In this document: positions 1-12,400 of the stretch, piece by piece
How the letters are laid out: each line of letters opens with the position of its first letter
How positions within the stretch are numbered: position 1 is the first letter of the stretch
Source: Taudactylus pleione
Lineage: Eukaryota > Chordata > Amphibia > Anura > Myobatrachidae
Assembly: GCA_031769625.1 (NCBI GenBank)
Contig: JAUIMM010000570.1
Coordinates: forward strand, 2,418,001 to 2,482,000
Direction of reading: 5' to 3'
Length of the DNA stretch: 64,000 nt
Position numbers and translations under genes: made by a program
The notes under the pieces: generated by a model
What the model saw: the letters and a program-made list of their open reading frames with translations, nothing else
Databases searched by the model: none
What the model was told of the DNA's origin: nothing

Positions 1-500
1 AGGGGGAGGGCAAGGAGTCACTGGTTCAGTCTCTGTTGGGGGCTTATTCATCATTTAACTGGCCCCACGCAGAGTAAGGATCTTGCTCGCTGCGTCTTGA
101 GGCGGCAGATCCAAATATACCAAAGCAAATCATTAATTTTGTGGCACCACACTTTTTCCACTAACAAGTAGTGGTGTTAGAGTCTGTCCTGGCAGTGTTA
201 CTACACCCGGGGCAGAACTATGGAAGACAATGGAGGCGCCTGCCGCCGCGGTCCAGCTCTGAAGGGGCATCTCCTCCATTGTCCACAACATATCCATCCC
301 ACCTAGGGCTGTAACTATGTACCTGGAGTGTACAGTCACGGCCACCCAATACATGGCACCCCTTCCCGACACCAGAGAAGCCACCATACACTAGTATGAG
401 CTCCATGTCAAACCATCAACTACTGCCTTCATCTGGGATCGGCTCAAATCCCGACACTGGAAGACCGGCACCAGTGAAGATCCCGACTGCACTAAATGTA
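1..500. other. No recognisable gene or element
   Basis: I see only short reading frames without family features. The phrase cttattcatcatttaa near position 45 resembles the ends of frog-type MITEs, but no partner end was found. Confidence 0.4.
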
Positions 501-504
501 AGTA

Positions 505-735
505 ACTAACCTAAAACCCCCTAACCCTCCTTTAGGGTGCCTAAACCTAACCCCTCCTTCCCCGTTGCCTAAACCTAACCCTCCCGGGGGGTGCCTCACC
601 CTATCCTCCCCCGGGGGTGCCTAACCCCCCTTCCCCTAGCCTAACCCTCCCAGGAGGTGCCTAATCCTAACCCTCCCAGGGGGGTGTCTAACCCTAAATC
701 CCCCCTGGGAGCCCCTAACCTAACCCTCCCCCCCA
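505..735. repeat. Degenerate CCTAACCCT-rich tandem repeat
   Basis: The words cctaaccct and cctaaaccta recur with interposed C-runs and ggggggtgcc spacers, at roughly 25-35 bp intervals. The core resembles the vertebrate telomere unit (CCCTAA), but units are irregular and separated by G/C-rich spacers, so this is an interspersed-repeat component and not a telomere. It directly precedes a hairpin-rich segment that may belong to the same element. Confidence 0.55.
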
Positions 736-786
736 GCGGCTGTTCGCGCCCAATTATCTTTGATCGGGCTCCCGGCATAGGTAAAA

Positions 787-874
787 TGACAGGCGTCGGG
801 ATTTCGACGCCTGTCATTAGACCCTTACCGGGATTAGACAGTCGGGATGCATTTAGATCGTCGGCATCCCGACT
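787..874. repeat. Two perfect hairpins in one repeat
   Basis: A 12-bp perfect inverted repeat (tgacaggcgtcg, 787-798, against 805-816) has a 6-nt loop. A second one (agtcgggatgc, 840-850, against 864-874) follows. Such closely spaced hairpins are usual inside MITEs; no flanking duplication was identified. Confidence 0.5.
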
Positions 875-1415
875 GCATACCCTTCATCTATCTATAGCCT
901 GTCTGCATGCCAATTGCTACATTACAGTGTCAGCGGCTGAGGGGGGGCAACAAATTATAACTTGCCTCCGGGCGTCTGGGATGAACTTACGCCACTGTAC
1001 TGCACATATGTGCCCTTAGGTCACACGTGCTCACTGTCAGGGCTGGTGGAAGATCCAAAGTGGATTACTCTTTGCAAATAAGGTGCCTGATTCTGAATCA
1101 CACACAAAAGCGCACATAGCAGCGTCTATTGGCACTTGCCCGTCTGTAACTTTATGCAAATGCTGCTACATACTCCGTCCCTCGTATACATCCGCTTGGC
1201 CGAATGTGCAAGGACTGACACTCCCACTTTTAGCTCCTGCGCACGCTTTTGATACTGATTATTGCTTCCTTATATGCCATCTTCGGTTATATCTATCTGT
1301 GTTGTAACATTGATGAATGACTCCAAAACTTAAATACTCGAAAAATCTGTTTAAAGGATTGAAGATGACGATAAATACTGTAGGCTCCTTGGTCTCTAAA
1401 TACATGCAAGACATA

Positions 1416-2209
1416 GGCCCGTATTCAATATGGGGCGAAAAGTCTGAGGTCGGACTTTTCGCCCTCATCGCCGTTTTTTCTGGGATAAAGTATCGGGCGC
1501 GTGCCCGATTTATCCCAGTATTCAATTAGGATCCAGCGAAAACGGAACACGGCGGAAAGGTAAGTGTCGGAAAAGTCCAGTCATTTTTTGGTAAATCATC
1601 CTGGCACCCCCCTAAAGATGTCCTGACATGGGGGATCACTACGGTAACCCCGTTTTAGCCTGTGGAAGGTAAGTCAGGTTTTTTAATAGCTGCGGCAGGT
1701 GCATAAATGCGGCTTTGCTAAAGTGGTGAAGAATAGGACTTAGATTTTTTTTGGGGGGGTGGAAATAACTATGCCCATCAAATTTGGGGTACACGAAAAT
1801 GGGTGCAAGCATATTTTTAAGTCCCTAAAGTGATTTTAGAAAATTTTTCGAAAATGCACCTGCCGCTACCAGCCGTATTCTAGAGAACACCTGCCGCATA
1901 CATGGGCGCCCCCCCTGGATCAATTTAGCTAGTTTAGAAGTTTGTCCCCCAATAAAATATTTATTTTTTTCCCCAAAATTAAAGTACTTTTTTTGGGATG
2001 TCCTGAGGATTTTTTACATATTTTTTGACACACATTACTTTTGGGGGACCCTCCCAGGGCTGCAGGCTATTTTTTTTAAGTCCGCACCCCTAAACCCCAA
2101 TTCTACACTGGCGAAAAGTCTTTGAAATGGAATACGTGGATAATTGAAATAGGCGAAAATGACGTCATCGACGATAACGGACTTTTCGCCTATAATTGAA
2201 TATGGCCCT
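1416..2209. mobile_element. Non-autonomous DNA transposon, TIR ggcccgtattcaat
   Basis: The left end ggcccgtattcaat and the right end attgaatatggccct are inverted copies with two mismatches, followed inward by gcgaaaagtc and gacttttcgc. TA flanks both ends (1414-1415 and 2210-2211), which fits a TA target site. The interior is AT-rich and non-coding, with a hairpin at 1434-1465. It is related to the element at 53508-54669, which has the same ends. Confidence 0.7.
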
Positions 2210-2220
2210 TAGTGGATATT

Positions 2221-2730
2221 GGGGCTGATTCATTACCGTATGCAACTGCATATGCAATAGTGATTACACACGCAGTTCTAGTGCGATGCTATGCTAATAC
2301 ATTGCGATTGCAATGCTCTCGCAGCCCTGCACATGGACGCCAACTTTGCTTAGCACACATCAGTAATATTTAGCCAGACTGCAAAACCATCGGTACAATG
2401 GAGTACCATCGCAGGCTCACACACAAACCCTGACCTTACTCAGAAATTGCTAACAACCACGCTTGCTGTGACCTCACACTACGTAGGTCATCGCAGTGGA
2501 TAATGTATGCACACCCCTGCAATGGCGTGCAAACTTACTGGCACGCCTGCGTCTCCCCGACCACCCCCTGTCACCAGCCACAAGCGGCACTTCCTGTCAA
2601 TCACTCTGCCATGGGTCTGCGTAGCCTCTGTGATCACAGTCTCGATCACCATAGCTAGTTTGCGCATTGCAATATACACATGCACAGAACGCAACAATCG
2701 GCAGTTGCGTACGGTAGTGAATCAAGCCCA
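2221..2730. mobile_element. MITE-like element, TIR around 29 bp
   Basis: The left end ggggctgattcattaccg and the right end cggtagtgaatcaagccca are inverted copies that continue into gcaactgc/gcagttgc. It lies 11 bp from the previous element. No coding potential is seen. The target-site duplication is unclear. Confidence 0.65.
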
Positions 2731-3285
2731 TTACATTGAACCATCACATCATTGAACCAGAGCATTTGTCTATATGTATGACACTGAAGTCCATTCTTCA
2801 AATATAGGGGCCTATTTATCATTGGTGACAGTGGGGCCCTGAAAAAGTATCATTACTTATCACTATATATATATATTATATATAATACTGTATTTTTTGA
2901 GGCTATCCATCCAATCTGCTACAAGTACGGAAATTTAGCACATATGCAGAATAACGGTTATAGACGAAAACAGCATTGCCAGCTCATGCACCACTTTTAT
3001 AACTGGGGTAGCTCACTCAAATCTACAGCATACGCAAGATACACACAGAGCTTTACTAAAGCAAAACCAGATGGGTGCGCTAACTGTTCAATTGCTGTCT
3101 AATATAAAAACCTGCAGCTGATACCAAGGGGCTTCTGCATAACGCCCTCAAAACAGTGTAGAAAAAAAGAAATGAGGTATCTGCGCTGGTATTTATATAA
3201 ATTTATAACACCTTTATGTATCAATTATAACGTTTATTCAATAGTGAACTGCAGTTCCATAAAACATACACACATGTATCAAGTA
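2731..3285. other. Non-coding stretch with AT microsatellite
   Basis: A short (AT)n run at about 2863-2885 is the only feature. The phrase ggggcctatttatcat near 2808 looks like a MITE end without a partner. No gene is seen. Confidence 0.4.
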
Positions 3286-4182
3286 ATGTTAAAAATAGTT
3301 ACCATAAATGGTACAAACAGCCAAATAATTGAGATAATGTTTCAGAGAAATGTATCAAATGTTCCCAACAACTGGTTTATAAAACCAGTAGATAAATATA
3401 GCAATTCACACCATGATGCGTACATAAAGGCTGCCCAATGTTTGGAAATAAGGTTCTGTAGCTGAACAATGTCACAAGTCCCTCTTATATCCAAAAAAGT
3501 GTATTCCGTATAATGATAATCCTTACCCCACAGAGGCTCACACAATGGAAATAAACGGCAATGATGTCAGCTGATTTGCGCCGTTGTGGTGATAGTTGCC
3601 CGCACTCTGGGTATGGATCGAGGATCCGTTGGTATGTAGGTGCAAAGTGATGCACAAAGGGTGCCAAGGCTGAGCTGGATGTTGCCACCGATGTGACCCC
3701 CACACACACCCCGGGCAGACGGGCAACAGCCCGCACGGAGATGGAAGCTGCAGCACAGGAGCCTCAGGAGGAGAGGGACACCGGCAGCAGTCTGCGTGCA
3801 CGTGTCCGTCCCAATGTGCCTGGAGCCCGGCGGCTGTGGGAGGCAGAATCAAGCGGCTGCCAAATTCTGTACAGGCGGCTGCCAGGAGCTGGACTTGCGG
3901 AGATTCAGCTGGTTTAAAACGGGGAGCCCAGATAACAAACACTTGATCAAAATAGTGCAGTGGGATTGTAGGAAGCGGTCAGCAGTTCACTGGTTTCTTG
4001 ACGCATTTCTCCCCTATACAGGGGTTTTCTCAAAAGGCAATATGCACGCATCATGGTGTGAATTGCTATATTTATCCACTGGTTAAATAAACCAGTTGTT
4101 GGGAACATTGGATACATTTCTCTGAAACATTATCTCAATTATTTGGATGTTTATACCATTTATGGTAACTATTTTTAACATT
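3286..4182 (-). repeat. Foldback element, PLE-like inverted arms
   Basis: Arms of about 140 bp (3286-3425 and 4041-4182) are inverted copies sharing the words caattcacaccatgatgcg and gagataatgtttcagagaaa, separated by roughly 615 bp. Just inside the right arm lies a hammerhead-like motif on the minus strand. An arm, hammerhead, body and inverted-arm order matches the inverted pLTR arrangements known for Penelope-like elements. No reverse transcriptase is present, so this would be a non-autonomous derivative. Confidence 0.55.
3998..4036 (-). ncRNA. Degenerate hammerhead-like motif
   Basis: On the minus strand a degenerate box 1 (ttgagaaaa) is followed by a cccctgtatagggg stem-loop and gaaatgcgtc, which resembles GAAA, a minimal helix III and the cleavage triplet. 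Box 1 departs from CUGANGA, so catalytic activity is doubtful. Confidence 0.4.
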
Positions 4183-4189
4183 ACATTAC

Positions 4190-5476
4190 GCATTGCGAAT
4201 TCAGGCAATATCACAGGGATTTACTACAAATAACTTACAGGGACAGAGCTTGTGAGAAAGCTCTGTCCCTGCGAATCCCCTCCGCACACTAGTCACGATA
4301 TTTTTGCAAAAAATACCATGACAAAGTGCCCGCACATGCGCCAACCGGTCGCCGCTGCTACCCCCCCTGCGCTAAGCCCCGCCTCTGTCACTAAGCCCCG
4401 CCTCTGTGATTGCGGACCCCCCAGAACCCCCATGTGAGCCCCCCTCCCTTAATAGCACTTACCTGCAGACATCGGTGCTTCGGTGATGTCTTCCATGCCT
4501 CCGGTCAGCTGATATCCCATACTGCACTGGGACCCGATCACCTGATGACCGGGACGCAGTGCACCATGGGAGACCAGCTGACTGGAGGGGAGTCATCACT
4601 GGAGCCCCGAACACCGGTCCATGGACTCAGGTAAGTACATTTTTTTTTTTTTTTAGCAGAGATCAGCTTGCGGTCTGTTTAGACCACACAGCTGATTACT
4701 GGGACTGGCTCCGGGCTCTGCTCTGCCTTTTAGAGCAGAGTAGGAGCTCAGTAACTGAGGGAGACCCTGGATAACGCCACCTCCAGGTAGCGTTATTATC
4801 ACAGGGCTTTCCCCGATATTTTTTTACAATTTATTTTTAGTAACTTTGGTCGGATCACATTTCCCATTACAATTATGGGAAATGCGATCTGCTTACTAAA
4901 AATAAGTGATACTTAGGGGTTGGAGTAGAATTTTATGAATTCTACTCCAATTGCCCTATAATAACTGTAGGTGACACTAAAATAATATGAAAAAGGTGTG
5001 AAAACACCCTTTTTCACTTTATTTTAGTAAAAATAATGTTAATAAATAGAGCTCTATGGGGCTCCAGTGAGGTCCTCTCTCCGGTCAGCTGGTCTCCCAT
5101 CCTGCACTGGGGCCTGGTCGTCACCAGACCGGGTCCCAATGCAGAATGGGATGTCAGCTGACTGGAGCCACAGAGGACATCACTGGAGCACCGATCACCG
5201 GATGTAAGTGTAATTAAGGGAGGGGGGTCGCGACCGCGGAGGGCAGGGGCTTAGCGATGGGGGGGCGGGGCTTAGAGGCGGCCGGTCAGCGCATGCACAG
5301 GCACTTGTCACAAATTTTTGGCGAAAATACTGTAATAAGTGTGCGGAGGGGATTTGCAGGGACAGAGCTTTATCGCAACCTCTTTCCCTGCAAGGGATTT
5401 TATAGTAAATGCGATGCGAATTCAGTCGTTAATATCACACTACAATCTGCATTCAAAATGTAGTAAATAGAGCCCT
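4190..5476. mobile_element. Long imperfect palindromic MITE
   Basis: The two halves are imperfect inverted copies: gggacagagct, ccctccgcacact, ctaagccccgcc and gcacttacc reappear inverted at the other side. The right end is tagtaaatagagccct. The left terminus is eroded or overlaps the preceding foldback element. There is no coding content. Confidence 0.6.
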
Positions 5477-5667
5477 AAACATGACTGTTCAGTACCAATT
5501 AAAGAATAATGTAAGATGTTTACACATTTGACAGAAAATATAGGGGTTTGTCGCTATAGTAACACACCGTAGAAAATTTTACAACCACGTCATACTCCTT
5601 ATTGCGGTAAAACACCATTATGAAGGGTTTAATACTATATATAAAATTATCTCTCATTAAACTCTAT

Positions 5668-5842
5668 GGGGTAAATTTACTAAACTGAGAGTTTTTAGAA
5701 GTGGAGATGTTGCCCATAGCAACCAATCAGATTCTACTTAACATTTAACTAGCACCTTCTACAAGATAATAGCTAGAATCTGATTGGTTGCTATGGGCAA
5801 CATCTCCACTTCTAAAAACTCTCACTTTAGTACATTTACCCC
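5668..5842. mobile_element. 175-bp palindromic MITE with TAT duplication
   Basis: It starts ggggtaaatttactaaa and ends with its inverse. The arms share ggagatgttgcccatagcaa and span most of the element. TAT flanks both sides (5665-5667 and 5843-5845). A 3-bp duplication suits a PIF/Harbinger-mobilised MITE, but this assignment is an inference. Confidence 0.75.
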
Positions 5843-6131
5843 TATTATGGAACTATTATTATTTAACAATACTACATTTGTGATTTTGATTACTTCCAGA
5901 ATTGTGTGAACAATATGATTATAATAAATAACATGTCCGTACATTTAGATAAGTGTCTTTGATGTTAGTAACATTTATTCTATTACTATCAGAGGAAGGT
6001 ACAGTATATGTGTATACCCCAATTACCCTGCAATATTCATCACTTTAAAAATACATATTTCATGACCAATAAATATCCACGAGTGAACAATTTAACTACA
6101 AAAATATCTATGTTTCGTGCAGAGAGGCAAC

Positions 6132-6603
6132 GGGCCTGGTTCTGAGCCGCACGCAATCTGCCCACATTGCCGATGTCACGTAATTGAGATATTATTTGCA
6201 ACTGTGCATGCGCGAATAGTTCTGAAGACCCTACAGCACATGCATTACACAGAGTGGGCCTGATGCTAATGCAATCTCGGTTGCCATCTCACACAGATCG
6301 CAATTGCGAAAATATGCGAATGACTCACCCGCCATCCAAAGATTAGATATGCCCAATGAAAGCATCTCACATCCACCGCTCACGTACAAAACCAGAAACA
6401 CTGAACGCAGTTCAGGCGCCATCAGCCTTCAGAGTAAGTCTAAGCTGCTGCCGACACAGCGGGTCTCCAGACAAGCAGAGGGCTCTCCTACTGCGAGCGA
6501 GAATGCACTGGCTAAGGACACAGGACCCGTTCTGCACATGCAAAAATGGGTCATGGAGATGTACTAAATCCATCAAGTTTGAATGCATCTCTGAATCAGG
6601 CCC
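6132..6603. mobile_element. Harbinger-type MITE
   Basis: The left end gggcctggttctgag and the right end ctctgaatcaggccc are inverted copies of the gggcctgattcagag terminus also seen on Harbinger-2. The interior is non-coding. A hairpin with gatctgatcctg arms follows at about 6607-6640. Confidence 0.55.
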
Positions 6604-6709
6604 TCAGATCTGATCCTGTGTTCAAAGACGCAGGATCAGATCAACATTGCGCCGGTCTCTCACCATGGGAATTGTACACTAATCCATTGGGTTTGTGTAC
6701 AGCTCTGAA

Positions 6710-7081
6710 CAGTGTCGGACTGGGTCATGAAGGGCCCACTGGGGGAATGCAGAGATAGGGGCCCATACTTAGGGGTGTGTCCAGCCTCCAGATGGGGTGT
6801 GATTAGCCTCCACAGAGGCTTAGCTAACCATAAGAAAGTGCATGGTCTGGGCCCTTTTAATAATATATATACAGTATATAGTAAATACTGTTAGTGCATG
6901 TATGATAATGTAGCAGATTAATAACAGCATAGTCTGTGCAGTACATTATAACATATGTACAGTATATTGTTTAATTGAAGTTCACAGTCTGGAACCTGAT
7001 CCCTAGAGGATGGGATGGGCCCTCAGACAGTGGGGCCCACCGGGGGATTCCCCTGTACCCCTGTGGGCCAGTCCAACCCTG
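6710..7081. mobile_element. 372-bp hAT MITE with 8-bp duplication
   Basis: The ends cagtgtcggactgg and ccagtccaaccctg are inverted copies of a common hAT-type terminus. The flanks are gctctgaa (6702-6709) and gctctgta (7082-7089), an 8-bp target duplication with one mismatch. No transposase is encoded. Confidence 0.8.
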
Positions 7082-7369
7082 GCTCTGTATCAGGCCGTAT
7101 ATATAAAGAATATATGGCCTGTTGCTGTTGGTAAATGTGATTGGAAGAGGACCGTGGATTACCGTTACTAGTCTGTTTGTGAGCCGTCTTATAACATCAC
7201 TAACAGGCCCCAGTGATGCAAGAAGTTATCTGGTCGGCTAAGCTGTAGGATAGGCCGGGACGTGACTGCCATAATTATATGAAAACTGGGACTGTCTCTG
7301 GATCCCTTAAGACAGTTACAGAGTATGAACACGATTGAACATTACAATACTGTAGCTCCTATTCAAGGA

Positions 7370-7517
7370 CATGTATAGATTGTAAGCTTACGAGCAGGGC
7401 CTTCCTACCTATATATCTGTGTGTTATTACCCAGTTTTGTTCTATTTATTTTTCCAATTGTAAAGCGCAACGGAATATGCTGCGCTATATAAGAAACTGT
7501 TAATAAATAAATTAAAG
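7370..7517 (+). mobile_element. L2 LINE 3' tail fragment
   Basis: The sequence gattgtaagcttacgagcag, followed by gcgctatataagaaactg and (taaa)n, matches the 3' end of the L2 element at about 31850-31990 almost base for base. It is a 5'-truncated insertion with only the 3' UTR. Confidence 0.8.
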
Positions 7518-7904
7518 TACTGTAGGCTGTATGCAAAGATAAACAACATAACAATTCTTTTAAAAGGATGCCCATCTTAACTGGAAATGGCTTAGTAGAC
7601 AGAGAAAATTGAACATGGGTAAAAGCCCTCCATTAATATATATATATATTATATATATATTACTAATGTGCTCTTCAGGTCTAACCCCCTCAGCACGTTC
7701 TTCCAGACCGGACCCTCTCACACACTTGACCTGTAATCTCCTACAATGTATTTTACAACTGAATAAACAATCACTCCTGTAAAAGTTTTAAGCAGTAACC
7801 TGGGCCAATAACTCTCACATGTGCTCTTCTCATTACAACACATGAGAAGTATTATACCGTACCAGACCCGGACAACCTCTGGCTCTTCAGTCCCTGTATA
7901 CCCT

Positions 7905-7955
7905 TTCAGAGCTTGCTGGGACTTGTAGTACCACACCATCTGGAGAGCCAAATGT
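7905..7955. mobile_element. Half of a hAT MITE
   Basis: The words tgctgggacttgtagt and catctggagagcc are diverged copies of one arm of the MITE at 53215-53361. The other arm is missing. Confidence 0.5.
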
Positions 7956-8177
7956 TGCCTAACCCCGAGTTACACAATGTTGGCAGAATATTCAATAGAA
8001 TCAAGACGACTTCAAATAATTCTCCATAATCGTGTTAGAATAATAAACTGCCTGTTGTGCCTATAGCCCTGATACAGAGATAGGTGCGTGCTATGTCTGT
8101 TACGCATGCTAGCGGCTGATGCTTGCGTGTCGCATTGCGTTTCATTGGATACCGCCTGGAGCCGCAGAATTAATTTA

Positions 8178-8348
8178 GGGATCTATTTAGCTTGGATGGA
8201 GACGAAGTGAACGGAGATAAAGTCCCAACAACCATTCAGCTCCTAACTGTCATGTCACAGGCTGTGTTTGAAAAATAGCAGGAGCTGATTGGCTGGTACT
8301 TTATCTCCGATCACTTTATCTCCATCCAAGGCTTAGTAAATAGACCTC
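8178..8348. mobile_element. 171-bp palindromic MITE
   Basis: The left end starts agggatctatttagc and continues cttggatggaga. The right end is its inverse, with a few differences. The arms share cggagataaag. No coding content is seen. Confidence 0.65.
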
Positions 8349-8349
8349 A

Positions 8350-9143
8350 GAGACACAGAGAGGGTAATTTCAGTGGGTGTGTTAGGGTGGTCACATGGGG
8401 GTGGCTAGCCAGATGCGGGCGTGTCGCTGGCGTGTCGCGGCTGCATCCTTTGATGCTTATGCACTGATTTTGGCGCTCAAGTTCAGATGGAGATTCTGCG
8501 CCTCCTTAGGGCGGATTAGTGCTGCAGCTGGTGGGGGTCTCTCTGTACAAATCCCTTTCACCTGGAATTTTCAGGTACGTAGGGAAGGGGAGGGACTTAA
8601 TGGTGCAAATCGTGTCATTTAGCCCCGCCTCCTCCTCACGGAGCCGCGAATCGCTGGTGTTTTCTGTGAAGGGGCGGAGCCTAATAATGTCTATTGTCTG
8701 GCCCCGCCCCCCAAAGATGAGAGCAGCAGTTCCCCTCCTGCTGCTCCCAGAAAGCTGCCCAGGAATGTCAGTAAGTATGGGATGGGGAGGGTTTGCACTG
8801 GGCTGTGTTCCCGGAAACGGGGGCATTGCCCCGTGTTATGAGATGCTGAGGCTAGGGTCTGTGTCTGAAGACAGAGATTTCCTGGCCTCTGCTACCCAGG
8901 TAAGACGGTGGTCTGAGCAACTTTTATTTTTAGTGCTCCTGCTAAGGATCCCGAAGGTGAGGGCGGCCCCAACACAAACCCCTCCTCCCAAAGCCCCCGT
9001 TGAAGTCCCAGAGTAGCGCAGAGTAAAGCAGAGACTTCTGAGTAGAGCAATAGGCACATCATTATTGGCCTTTTACTAGGGACCAGCACTTCCACACACA
9101 ATTGTAATGTTGGGAAAAACTTGCAGTAAACCACTTGGGATGT
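8350..9143. other. GC-richer stretch without recognised gene
   Basis: Open frames up to 165 codons exist here on the plus strand (8519-9016), but the protein has no family signature and the region is GC-biased, which favours chance frames. I could not rule out a host exon or CpG-island fragment. Confidence 0.3.
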
Positions 9144-9410
9144 AATCAAACACAATGTCAACAGTCAAACTGGTCGATACAATTATGTTGCATGTCATTA
9201 TGTTGACATGGTTAAAATGTTGACACCTGCAAAATGAAACATGAAATGTAGACAGTCAAAAAGTCAGCAATAGAAATTTTAAGGTTAGGGTTACAGTTAG
9301 ATTTCAAATTGGATGTAGACATTATATAAAATACCTGTCGACATTTTGAACATGTCGACATTTTGCACCTGTTGACAATATGGTGTCTATACAATGACTG
9401 TTGATATTGT
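9144..9410. repeat. Repeat rich in gtcgacatttt words
   Basis: Words such as catgtcgacatttt, atgttgaca and tgtcaacagtc recur in both orientations. This looks like a degenerate MITE or satellite relic. The ends could not be defined. Confidence 0.4.
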
Positions 9411-9414
9411 GTGC

Positions 9415-12400
9415 ACCGGCCACTTTTCGTGTTTTGTGTTTTGGTTTTGGAGCTGGATCTTTCTTCGTGTTTTGGATCTGGATTGGTTTTGCCAATCTTC
9501 GTATTTTGGGTTCTGGGTTTTGTGCTATTATTAACCTCAATAACATTGATTTCCACTAATTTCCAGTCTATTCTGCACACCTCCCACTTCACAATATTGT
9601 TTTTAGGCCAAAAGGTTGCACCGAGGTAGCTGGATGACTATGCTAAGCGACACAAGTGGGCGGCACAAACACGTGGCCCATCTAGGAGTGACACTGCAAT
9701 GGCAGACAGGATGGCAGTGTGAAAAACTAGGCCCCAAACAGTACATAATGCAAAGAAAAAAAAGAGGTGCAAAATGGAATTGTCCTTGGGCCCTCTGACC
9801 CACCCTTATGTTGTATAAACAGGACATGCACACTTTAACAAACCAATCATTTCAGCGACCAAGGTCTGCCACACGACTGTGGCTGAAATGATTGGTTAGT
9901 TTGGGCCCCCACAAAACAAGCTGGCAATTAATCTGTCCCTGCACAAACTGGCTCTATGGAGGCAAGTTGTTGTCCTCATCCTTCTCATCCACCGATTCCT
10001 CACCCTCTTCAGTTTTGTGTACATCCTCATCCTCACAGAGTATTAATTCATTCCCGCTATAATCCACCACCACAGGTTCCTCTGTACGTTCTGGAGGCTG
10101 GACTCCCTGGAAGAATTGATAATTCATTTTGATGAACATCATCTTAACCACATTTTGTGGAAGCAACCTCTTAAGCCTTTCGCTGACAAGGTTCCCGGCT
10201 GCACTAAACACTCTTTCGGAGTACACACTGGAGGGGGGGCAACTTAAGTAAAATAGAGCCAGTTTGTACAGGGGCCTTCAAATTGCCTATTTTTCCTGCC
10301 AGTACAGGTACGGACTGTCTGACATGATGCTGTCATCGATGTAATCCTCCACCAGTCTGTCAATGGTGACAGTATCATATGCAGTGACAGTAGACATTTC
10401 AGAAATTGTTGCCAGGTCCTTCAGTCCGGACCATATGTCCAAACTTGGTCCTGTCTGCCCTGCATCACTGCCAGTGGGTTGTTTAGGATACCTAAGTTGT
10501 TTCCTGGCAGCCGCAGTTGCGGGAGAAAATGAAGAAGGAGCTGTTGACGTGTCACGTTCCGCTTCAGCTGACAGTGTTTTCACCAGCAGGTCTTTACACC
10601 TCTGCAGGCTTGTGTCGGCCGGAAATAGAGACACCACGTAGGCTTTAAACCTAGGATCAAGCACGGTGGCCAAAATGTAGTGGTCTGATTTCAACAGATT
10701 GACCACCCTGGAATCCTGGCAAAGCGAATGAAGGGCTTCATCCACAAGTCCCACATGCCGAGTGGAATCGCTCCGTCTTAGCTCCTCCTTCACTTTCTCC
10801 AGCTGCTTCTGCAAAAGCCTGATGAGGGGAATGACCTGACTCAAGCTGGCAGTGTCTGAAATGACTTCACGTGTCGCAAGTTCGAAGGGCTGGAGAACCT
10901 TGCACAACATGGAAATCATTCTCCACTGCGCATCAGTCAGATGCAAACCCCTCCTTTGCCTATGTCATAGGTGGATGTATAGGCTTGAATGGCCTTTTGC
11001 TGCTCCTCCATCCTCTGAAGCATATAGAGGGTTGAGTTCCACTGCATCACAACCTCTTGCTTCAGGTGATGGCGGGGCAAGCCATTGGGCGATGATTTCC
11101 CTCAGTTTCTCTAAGAGGTTCTCGGTGGTGTGCCTCTTACTGAAACCGGTGATACACAGCATAGCCTGCCTTGGAACGAGCTGGCGTTTCTGAGATGCTG
11201 CTACTGGTGACGCTGCTGTTGTTGCTGCGTAAGGTGATATATCTACCCAGTGGGCTGTCACAGTCATATAGTCCTTAGTCTGCCCTGTTCCATTTGTCCA
11301 CATGTCAGTGGTTAAGTGGACATTGGGTACAACTGCATTTTTTAGGACACTGAGGGCACTTTTTCTGACGTTTCTGTACAGTCTTGGTATCGCCAGCCTA
11401 GTGAAGTGGAATCTAGATGGGATTTGGTACTGGGGACACACTACCTCCATCAATTGTCTAAATGCCACTGCACTAATGGCGGATACCGGACGCACGTCTA
11501 ACACCAACATAGCTGGCAAGGCCTCACTTATCAGCTTTGCTTCAGGATGACTGCTGTCGTACTTCATCCTCCTCGCTAAGGACTGTTGGAGGGTCAATTG
11601 CTTAGTAAAAGTATTGGTGTTCCTACTTCCTCTCTGGGATGATGAACGACTCCCAGCAGCAACAGTAGCAGCGGCAGCAGTAGGCGAAGCAATGCAGGAT
11701 CCTCCGGAGGAATCCCGGATAGGAGAGTCAGTCATGCCAGTGACATGGCCTGCAGGACTACTACCGATCCTGACTGAGGAGGAAATTGGCAAGGATGGAG
11801 TTGATGGTGTGGTTTGCAGGCGCTTGCATACAACAGGATGAAGGACTTTAGGTGTCCCTGGACTGCTTACGGTCTTAGCCACAGTTTCTGAACTTGACAG
11901 TAACTTTTTATGAACGCGCTGCAGGTGCCGTATAAGGGAGGATGATCCTAGATGGTTAACGTCCCTACCACTACTTATTTCACCTTTGCACTTGGTACAT
12001 ATGGCAAGACAGTTGTTGTCCGGATTTGGATAGAAATATTGCCAGACCAAAGAGGTGGAATGTTTGGTCTTCTGCCCAGGCATGACCGTGATGGGCTTTT
12101 TCATCCCACGGACAACTGTCTCCCCCGGAGCCTGATTTAAACAAACCACCTCACCATCAGAATCCTCCTCGCCAACTTCCTCCTCAGCGCCAGCTACACC
12201 AGTATCCTCATCCTGTTGTACTTCAACAGTGACATCTTCAATTTGAATATCAGCAAGTGGACTGTGGGTGCTCCTTTCAGCACTTGCAGAGGGCGTGCAA
12301 ATGGTGGAAGAGCCACCTCTTCCCGTCCAGTGCTGGGAAGGTCAGGCATCGCAACCGCCACCACACTTGGACTCTCCTCGGGGATTTGTGATATCTTCTT

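Noticed and set aside
505..735. Chromosome end or true interstitial telomere
   Set aside because: The units are irregular and GC-spaced, unlike uniform TTAGGG arrays.
8519..9016. 165-codon frame with Arg/Ser-rich segments and GT donor-like sites
   Set aside because: No domain, no clear splice partners, GC-biased sequence. A host exon cannot be excluded but is not supported.
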